DNA from: Leptofilum sp041748655
GTDB taxonomy: Bacteria; Chloroflexota; Anaerolineae; Promineifilales; Promineifilaceae
Length of the DNA: 64,000 bases
Reading direction: 5' to 3'
NCBI GenBank assembly: GCA_041748655.1
Contig: JBGTCV010000055.1
Location: 5,173 to 69,172, forward strand
In this document: in pieces, positions 58,629-64,000 of the stretch
Layout: each line of letters begins with the position of its first letter
Position numbering within the stretch: position 1 is the first letter of the stretch
Notes under the pieces: generated by a model
Databases searched by the model: none
Told to the model about the DNA's origin: nothing
What the model saw: the letters and a program-made list of their open reading frames with translations, nothing else
Position numbers and translations under genes: made by a program

Positions 58629-59474
58629 TTATTCATAAACAATTTGGGTGCTTTGCATATCAGCGTACCGCTCGTCCGCTGGCTGGATGTTCAGCACCTT
58701 TTTGATCTGCTTCATGCGCGGCACCATCGTGATGAGCGGGGTTTGGTGGTTTTTGGCGACGGCGGCCTGGGAGAGGTTGCGCAGCTCCAGCTCGCTCATA
58801 ATAAATTCGACGGCGGCGGCCCAGGCGGCGGGTTTGTCTAGTTTGGGTTTGCTGATCGCTTTGAAGCTGCGCCAGAGGGAACGGCCGTTTACCAACGCCA
58901 TCGCCCCATAAGAACGTTCCTGCATTCCTGGAATGAGCAGTTCCTCTACCGGATCCGCCAGCGCTTCGGGACGCAGCTTCATCTTGAGCAGGCCGCCGTA
59001 CAGGGCAAACGGCAAAATCCACGATTCGCCCGGCACTTTGCCATCTTCGCTGAGCGATTGGCCGGTGGCAATGATGCCCCGCGCCCGCCCACCCGTCAGC
59101 GGCAGGTCGATGGTGGATGGGTTGACGCTGTCGATGCGCCAGTTGTCGGCTACTTTGGTGAGCGTGGCGGTGACCACGTCGTTGGCGGTGAAGCTGTTTT
59201 CGGCGGAACCCGGTTCTGGCCAGGCGTATTCGAGGTGAATGAAACGGCCGTTTTCCGTCTCCACCGCCCGCGTCAGCCCCAGCTGCTCCCGGCCCAGCAC
59301 CGTTTTTAGCAAAATATCATAGACGTAGACGTCGAACAGGTCCAGCATGGCCGCCGCCTGGCCATCTGCGGTGAGCAAGGTGCGCATCGTGGCCGCGTCT
59401 TCTGCCAGCGTCGCCTGAATCAAATTATCCACGACGGGCCACACCTCTTCCCAAACAGTTTTTTCATCAATCAT
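58629..59474 (-). CDS. protein of unknown function
   Basis: 281-residue, probably soluble protein. Residues about 5-125 (WEEVWPVVDNLIQATLAEDAATMRTLL through VVTATLTKVADNWRIDSVNP) resemble an NTF2-like or DUF4440-type layout; the rest (LPFALYGGLLKMKLRPEALADPVEELLIPGM) is not recognised. GGAGAAAGTT before ATG 59474 fixes the start. No operon partner. Confidence 0.65.
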   Translation of the reverse strand: MIDEKTVWEEVWPVVDNLIQATLAEDAATMRTLLTADGQAAAMLDLFDVYVYDILLKTVLGREQLGLTRAVETENGRFIHLEYAWPEPGSAENSFTANDVVTATLTKVADNWRIDSVNPSTIDLPLTGGRARGIIATGQSLSEDGKVPGESWILPFALYGGLLKMKLRPEALADPVEELLIPGMQERSYGAMALVNGRSLWRSFKAISKPKLDKPAAWAAAVEFIMSELELRNLSQAAVAKNHQTPLITMVPRMKQIKKVLNIQPADERYADMQSTQIVYE

Positions 59475-59544
59475 AACTTTCTCCAAGACGTTAAAACGCA
59501 AACGTCAAAACACACGCCCATTATACGCGAGCCAGGGCACAATT

Positions 59545-59709
59545 TCATGCCAAAAGCGGTAAAGGTGAATAATGGCGCAGCTCTTCATGACAAGATGCAG
59601 GGCTGGTGGAAAAGGTGGTAAACGCTCCCAGCATGCCGGTAAAAACCAGCAGGCGCGTGGTGGGTAAGTGACCGTATCGAGCAAACGTGAAACGTAACCA
59701 GAGAGGCAT
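59545..59709 (-). pseudogene. CrcB/Fluc fluoride channel remnant
   Basis: A 54-codon frame contains TRLLVFTGMLGAFTTFSTS and a following HEELRHYS, which resemble the CrcB segment with the GFxGGFTTFST motif and the helix after it. The N-terminal two helices of a normal 120-residue CrcB are missing, so this is a gene relic in the 59502-59752 gap. Confidence 0.6.
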
Positions 59710-59752
59710 CACATTTCACGCCAGACCCCACGAAATCCCAAAGACCCAAAAA

Positions 59753-60673
59753 TTATAAAACGAACCGGTCCCCAGTTTGGGCGATGCGGAACCCGGCCTG
59801 GCGCACGGCCGTTTCCGCCGCGCTCCCTTTGTCCAAAATAACGTTGGTATGGTTCAGATGGGTCAACACCAGACGGTCCGCCAGATGGGCAAACCGTTCC
59901 ACCGTCTCCGTCACCAGCGGATGGGCTACCGGGACGCGACCGCCCAACTCGTCCCGGCTGTAGAAGCTGGCGTCCACCAGGGCCACGTCCACGCCGCTCA
60001 GAGTCGCCTCCGCCTCTGGCCATTGGCTCCAGGCGTCGATATCTGGCAGGTAGAGCAGCGATTTTTGCGGCCCCTGAACGTGAAAAGCAACGGTGCCCAC
60101 GCCCCATTCATCACGATGCGGCACGGGAACGGCCGTTACCTTCAATCCCTCCCCCAACGCCACCGCCGCCCCGCCCGGCAGCGGTCGGAAATCCAGCTCC
60201 GCCACCAGCGGTGACCAAAGCGTGGTGTGCTGCAGCAAATCACACAGCGCAGGCGTGGCGTAGATGGGCAAGTTGTGGACAAACATCGCCTCTTTGCTCA
60301 GCTGCGGCAGCCCGCCGATATGGCCCATATGAGCGTGCGTCAAAAAGATGCCGTCCGGCTGGCGCAGCCGGTTAGCCCGCTGCGGATGTGGCCCCAGCGC
60401 CCCCGCCAACAAATTGAGCTGAAACTTGATGTCCGGCGTGGCATCAATCAAATAAACCTTCGCTCTTTCTCTGTGCCCCTCTGCGCCTCCTCCGTGCAGC
60501 TCTGTGTTCCTTCTCTTATCCACAATGGCCAAACAAGCCGCATACTGCACCCGCGATGGCTCCAAAAAAGCGGCCGTACACCGCCCGCAGGTGCAGCCCG
60601 CGTGGGGCAGCCCCGCATCTTGCATGTTGCCGACAATGACGGCCGTTACCGAATTTTCGCTAAAAGTTAACAT
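59753..60673 (-). CDS. PqqB-like metallo-beta-lactamase fold hydrolase
   Basis: 306-residue MBL protein of the PqqB group: the N-terminal GNMQDAGLPHAGCTCGRC zinc-binding cluster, the metal motif LTHAHMGHIGGL, PVPHRDEWGVGTVAF and VALVDASFYSRDEL. No other pqq genes are nearby, so it is probably a PqqB-type hydrolase of other function. Residues about 54-71 (RRNTELHGGGAEGHRERA) interrupt the usual AAC.AI...LIDATPDI strand; their DNA (about 60460-60515) is an in-frame copy of the CTCTGTG-type intergenic repeat. Confidence 0.85.
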   Translation of the reverse strand: MLTFSENSVTAVIVGNMQDAGLPHAGCTCGRCTAAFLEPSRVQYAACLAIVDKRRNTELHGGGAEGHRERAKVYLIDATPDIKFQLNLLAGALGPHPQRANRLRQPDGIFLTHAHMGHIGGLPQLSKEAMFVHNLPIYATPALCDLLQHTTLWSPLVAELDFRPLPGGAAVALGEGLKVTAVPVPHRDEWGVGTVAFHVQGPQKSLLYLPDIDAWSQWPEAEATLSGVDVALVDASFYSRDELGGRVPVAHPLVTETVERFAHLADRLVLTHLNHTNVILDKGSAAETAVRQAGFRIAQTGDRFVL

Positions 60674-60703
60674 AAAAGCAGTTGGTGGTAGTTAGATCCC
60701 TGA

Positions 60704-61672
60704 TTAATGTTGTGCTAAAACGGTTGTGATGATGGCTGTAGCCCCGGCTTGTTGGAGAGCGGTGTAAACGGCCGTTTCCCCAACCTCATCCGCCACCAGG
60801 GCAATCATATTGCCGCCGCGCCCGGCCCCGCTGAGCTTTGCGCCCAAAGCCCCAGCCTGCAAGGCGGCAGCTACCAGCACATTCAATTCTGGGGATGATA
60901 TCGTCATTTTTTGCAGCCAGGCGTGGTTTTCGGTCATAAGCTGGCCAACGCGCGGCACATCGCCGCATTCGATGGCCTGGCGGGCGGCTTTGGCAATACG
61001 GCCGCATTCGTCAAAAATGTGGGCAAAGGCGGCGGGCTGCTGGTTGTAGTGGCGGCGCACATCCTCCACGGCAAGCCGGGTGCTGCTGCGTACCCCCGTG
61101 TCTGCCACCACAAAGCGCAGCGGTGCAGCCACGGCAAACGGCTCAATCTGGTTTTTGGGGGATTGGCGCACAAAGTAAATGGGCTGCTCGTAGGCCACCA
61201 CGGTATTGTCGATGCCGCTGGGGGTGCCGTGGTGAATCTTTTCCACCTCGTAGGTCAGCGCCGAAACCATCTCGTTGGTTTGCAAATCGGGCCGGTTGAG
61301 ATGCTGGGCCAGGGCACGGATGATGGCTGCGGCAATAGCCGCGCCGCTGCCCATGCCGCTGGCGATGGGAATCTGGCTCCTGACGTGAAGGGTGACATCT
61401 GGTATTTGCCACAGCTGGGCCGCTTCCAGCACCAGCCGGGCAGGCAGGGCCAGCGCGTCGTCGGCGGGCAAATCTTGCAGCCGATCGTGCCGTCCCAAAT
61501 CCGGGGCAACAATGTAGCAGTTGTTGCTGGAGGAGTGGGTGACGGCGGCTTTGGCTCTTAATTGGGAAACCGGGGCGGCGATGGCGGGACGGCCGTATAC
61601 CACTGCATGTTCGCCAAACAAAATAATCTTGCCCGGAGCCGTCGCTTCGGTGACGGGGTGGAACTCAATCAT
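60704..61672 (-). CDS. mvk: mevalonate kinase
   Basis: 322-residue GHMP kinase making mevalonate 5-phosphate. ATAPGKIILFGEHAVVYGRPA, IASGMGSGAAIAAAIIRAL and the C-terminal LSGAGRGGNMIAL are the three GHMP motifs, and HHGTPSGIDN is the mevalonate kinase signature. It overlaps the UbiA gene by ATGA. With the AcnX and UbiD genes it supports an archaeal-type mevalonate route to isopentenyl phosphate. Confidence 0.95.
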   Translation of the reverse strand: MIEFHPVTEATAPGKIILFGEHAVVYGRPAIAAPVSQLRAKAAVTHSSSNNCYIVAPDLGRHDRLQDLPADDALALPARLVLEAAQLWQIPDVTLHVRSQIPIASGMGSGAAIAAAIIRALAQHLNRPDLQTNEMVSALTYEVEKIHHGTPSGIDNTVVAYEQPIYFVRQSPKNQIEPFAVAAPLRFVVADTGVRSSTRLAVEDVRRHYNQQPAAFAHIFDECGRIAKAARQAIECGDVPRVGQLMTENHAWLQKMTISSPELNVLVAAALQAGALGAKLSGAGRGGNMIALVADEVGETAVYTALQQAGATAIITTVLAQH

Positions 61673-62544
61673 CGTCCAAAAATGTAGAGGGTGAGGAAGA
61701 CCACCAGGGCAAAGCAGCCCAGCGTTATTTGCAATGAGCGGTCTCGCAGCAAAATCTCTTCTGGCGCGCCACCCATCTCCTGCACATGAATCAGGTAAAG
61801 GTAGCGGAAGATACCATACAGCACAAAGGGAATGGTGAGCATCATCAGGTGGTTTTCCGGCAGACCTTCGGCCAAAAAAGTGTACAGACTGTAGGAAACG
61901 ACAGCGCTGGTGGTGACAATGCCCAGCAGGCGGTCGATTAAATCCAGGTTATATTCATCCAGAATGGCGCGATGGCTGCCCGCGTTTTGCCCCAGCAGCA
62001 CCAGCTCGTGCCGCCGCTTGCCCAGCACCATGAACAGGGCCAAAAAGCCGCCAAACAGGTAGAGCCAGGGGGAAAAGCGCTGCACGTCGATGACGGTGAC
62101 GCCTGCGGCAATACGCAGCACAAACCCGGCGGTCACGATGGAAATGTCGAGCAGCACCACGTGCTTGAGCCAGAAAGAGTAGGCAATCTGGCTGGCCAGG
62201 TAGCCGAGCAACACCAGGCCAAAGTAGATGTTGAGCAGCAGCCCGGCAGCCAGGCTGCCCACGGCAAAGATCACAGCGGCCACCAGGGCGACCTGGGGGT
62301 TGAGAGTACCGGCAGGTAACGGCCGTTTCTTCTTTGTCGGGTGCTGACGGTCGCTGTCAATATCGGCCAGGTCGTTCATGATGTAGACGGCGCTGGACAT
62401 GAGGCAGAGCAGCAGAAAAGCCCCGATCGTGGGCAGCAAACTTTCTGTTTGCAGCAGCTTGCCATCAAAAAAAAGGGCGACAAAGACAAAGCCGTTTTTG
62501 GTCCACTGGCGCGGACGCATCGTTTTCAGTAAAGGTAACAGCAA
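61669..62544 (-). CDS. UbiA family prenyltransferase (decaprenyl-phosphate phosphoribosyltransferase type)
   Basis: 291-residue membrane transferase with about nine helices. MRPRQWTKNGFVFVALFF, the first Asp-rich motif NDLADIDSDRQHPTKKKRPLP and the second GQNAGSHRAILDEYNLDLID follow the DPPR synthase (Rv3806c-like) branch, which transfers phosphoribose to polyprenyl phosphate. The start is a TTG at 62544: AGGAGA lies 6 bases before it, whereas the frame open to 62652 has unrelated residues. Coupled to mevalonate kinase, linking isoprenoid supply and use. Confidence 0.9.
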   Translation of the reverse strand: MLLPLLKTMRPRQWTKNGFVFVALFFDGKLLQTESLLPTIGAFLLLCLMSSAVYIMNDLADIDSDRQHPTKKKRPLPAGTLNPQVALVAAVIFAVGSLAAGLLLNIYFGLVLLGYLASQIAYSFWLKHVVLLDISIVTAGFVLRIAAGVTVIDVQRFSPWLYLFGGFLALFMVLGKRRHELVLLGQNAGSHRAILDEYNLDLIDRLLGIVTTSAVVSYSLYTFLAEGLPENHLMMLTIPFVLYGIFRYLYLIHVQEMGGAPEEILLRDRSLQITLGCFALVVFLTLYIFGR

Positions 62545-62640
62545 AGAGTTCTCCTGTAAAAGCGATTTAAGATAGAGGCGCGGAGGCGCAAAGAAGTGTA
62601 GCGCAGCACTATCTGTGACGCAACGCGCCAACCAGGTATA

Positions 62641-62845
62641 CAGCAATTCCAATTATGGTGTAGGGGCGGGACGGCGCGGGATGGCCTTGGGAAAAACAAA
62701 TGGCCTCACTGCCGCGCCGTCTCGCCCCAGACCCGATGTGCCACAAGCGGGGCGAGACGGGCGGGATGGAAGGCCGTCTGTTTAGCGCACATCTTGGCCC
62801 GCCCGTCCCGCCCCTACCGCAAAAATTTCATAATTGGAATTGCTG
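62641..62845. mobile_element. MITE-like element, copy 2, with 9-bp target duplication
   Basis: 205 bp with perfect 17-bp terminal inverted repeats (CAGCAATTCCAATTATG at 62641-62657 and its complement at 62829-62845), flanked by a direct repeat CCAGGTATA (62632-62640 and 62846-62854). The left interior is identical over about 60 bases to copy 1 at 34784. No transposase; it must be moved in trans. It accounts for nearly all of the gap 62653-62886. Confidence 0.85.
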
Positions 62846-62886
62846 CCAGGTATAAAAATGGTTCAATCAGCCAGACGAACCCATGT

Positions 62887-63939
62887 TTAGTTGGGGTCAT
62901 AGCGGGCAATCAGGTCGTCCAGCAGCTGGTTAAAGGTTGGATCGATGACCTGCCGGGCCGGATCGGCGTCGTACCAGGTGATGATTTCCTGTGCCCCGTG
63001 CCAAAATGGAATGGTGGCCACAAAATCGGGCACCAGCCGCTTGATTTTGCTGTTGTCGAAGATCATGCTGTGTGTTTTGTCACCCAGCAGGCTGCTACCC
63101 CAATCTGGGTTGTGGCGGGCGATGGTGTCGGACGGGATGTGTACCAGTTGGGCTTCGGCTCCGGCGGCGGCGGCTACCTGCTGGAAAATCTGGTTCCAGC
63201 TCAACAGCTCATCGCTGGTGATGTGGAACACGTCGCCGATGGCGGCAGGATGCCCCAGCAGCCCCACAAACCCTTTGGCGAAGTCGCGGTGATGGGTGAG
63301 CGTCCAAAGTGAGGTGCCGTCACCGTGGACGACCACTTTTTGCCCCTGGCGCATGCGGTGAACGGCCGTATACCCCCCACGCATTGGCAGTAAGGTTTGG
63401 TCGTAGGTGTGAGACGGCCGTACCACCGTCACCGGAAAGCCCGCTTCACGATACGCCCGCATCAGCCGATCCTCGCACGCTATTTTTTGCCGCGAATACT
63501 CCCAAAACGGGTTGTGCAGCGGCGTCGATTCAGTGATGGGCAGACGGGCAGGCGGCGTCTGATAAGCCGAAGCCGAGCTGATAAACACGTACTGCCCGGT
63601 GCGCCCGGCAAACAGCGCCAGATCCGTTTCGATATGTTCCAGGGAGAAGGCGACCCAGTTCACCACCGCATCAAACTGCTGCCCAGCCAGCGCCTGTTTG
63701 GCGGCGGCCAAATCCCGAATGTCGGCCTGGATTTGTCTGGCTCCGGCCGGAATGGGTCGGCTGGATTGGCCGCGATTGAGCAGGGTAAGATCGTGGCCGC
63801 GCTCCAGCGCCAGCTGCGAACAGGCCGAACTAATAATGCCGGTACCGCCAATAAATAAAAGTGGTTCTCTGAGGTTTTGTGTGGTGAAGTGGTAAAATTG
63901 GCCAAAAACGAAAAATGGCAAAGAGTATAGAAGCGACAT
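62887..63939 (-). CDS. NAD-dependent epimerase/dehydratase family protein
   Basis: 350-residue SDR: the nucleotide loop FIGGTGIISSACSQLALERGHDL, VVNWVAF, VFISSASAYQ and the WEYSRQKIACED catalytic Tyr-Lys pair (YSRQK). This GGTGIIS form is seen in plant CSP41-like and bacterial sugar-nucleotide epimerase-like proteins; substrate unknown. The true start is uncertain: homology begins near residue 25, and ATG 63939 would overlap the divergent gene at 63915. Confidence 0.82.
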   Translation of the reverse strand: MSLLYSLPFFVFGQFYHFTTQNLREPLLFIGGTGIISSACSQLALERGHDLTLLNRGQSSRPIPAGARQIQADIRDLAAAKQALAGQQFDAVVNWVAFSLEHIETDLALFAGRTGQYVFISSASAYQTPPARLPITESTPLHNPFWEYSRQKIACEDRLMRAYREAGFPVTVVRPSHTYDQTLLPMRGGYTAVHRMRQGQKVVVHGDGTSLWTLTHHRDFAKGFVGLLGHPAAIGDVFHITSDELLSWNQIFQQVAAAAGAEAQLVHIPSDTIARHNPDWGSSLLGDKTHSMIFDNSKIKRLVPDFVATIPFWHGAQEIITWYDADPARQVIDPTFNQLLDDLIARYDPN

Positions 63940-64000
63940 TAGAAGACGTGCATGCCCATAAAGCTTTGACCAAAGCGATGGGGTTAATGGACCTTGACGT
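63915..64000 (+). CDS. start of an unidentified gene, 3' partial
   Basis: An open frame MAKSIEATLEDVHAHKALTK continues to the window end (28 codons visible). It overlaps the 5' end of the divergent SDR frame by 25 bases. No clear ribosome site and too short to identify. Confidence 0.35.
   Translation, partial: MAKSIEATLEDVHAHKALTKAMGLMDLD

Noticed and set aside
57380..58880. Genomic island defined by absence of ACGGCCGT
   Set aside because: Other ordinary genes (ubiD, infB, mec-cysM) also have kilobase gaps without the octamer, so absence alone is not evidence; only the kinase's composition is notable.
62545..62652. N-terminal extension of the UbiA protein
   Set aside because: The residues are unlike any UbiA and a well-spaced AGGAGA marks a TTG start at 62544.

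Overview
The window looks like a chromosomal segment of a Chloroflexota bacterium, probably Anaerolineae and near the 'Ca. Promineifilum' group. This is inferred from gene content: a short-form IF-2, mevalonate-type isoprenoid genes including an archaeal-type aconitase-X/UbiD pair, a CysO/CysM/Mec cysteine route, and a decaprenyl-phosphate phosphoribosyltransferase homologue. There is no rRNA, prophage or CRISPR array. The genome carries a HIP1-like signature: the palindromic octamer ACGGCCGT occurs about 120 times by hand count in 64 kb, inside and between genes. It also has many families of short palindromic repeats between genes, which often contain the stop codons of the genes they adjoin.

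Layout. 1-5810: purine synthesis, purK (5' end off the window), purF, a purD-purM fusion, purN. 5829-7877: yebC, ruvC, ruvA. 7886-8886: an AT-rich BrnT/BrnA-like toxin-antitoxin pair and a SnoaL-like protein. 8984-11444 (minus): an ABC exporter with a GbsR/MarR-type regulator and a perfect inverted-repeat operator candidate. 11506-12702: an RsmC-like methyltransferase. 12777-20611 (minus): the translation/transcription operon nusA-ylxR-infB-rbfA-nrnA-truB-ribF, without rimP at its head. 20873-30159: a DnaQ-WYL fusion, an MFS carrier, a HAD hydrolase, a SulP-STAS-4xCBS transporter, a Ddn-like protein and ppdK. 30684-34634: a five-PAS hybrid histidine kinase and a histidine phosphatase.

35191-39640 (minus) is a complete protein-thiocarboxylate cysteine module: moeZ-like activator, thioredoxin-like protein, DUF4395, cysO, mec and cysM. 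A SAM-I riboswitch with terminator lies upstream of mec, and cysM has its own consensus promoter and a long structured leader. 40041-44508 holds two SDR proteins, a lipoprotein M28 peptidase, a 48-residue membrane peptide and tRNA-Val(CAC). 44593-50888 (minus) is a tightly packed unit ubiD - Na+/H+ antiporter - uspA - mscS - acnX. The first and last genes fit anhydromevalonate-phosphate decarboxylase and phosphomevalonate dehydratase. Mevalonate kinase, four bases overlapped with a UbiA prenyltransferase, is at 60704-62544, so the window holds several steps of an archaeal-type mevalonate route. In between are a beta-propeller lipoprotein, ftsZ with a small HTH gene, a vitamin-K-carboxylase-like membrane protein, pgk, an AT-rich kinase-like gene and a PqqB-like hydrolase.

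The right end has a 205-bp MITE-like element with 17-bp terminal inverted repeats and a 9-bp target duplication (a relative lies at 34784), then an SDR gene and the first codons of an unidentified plus-strand gene.
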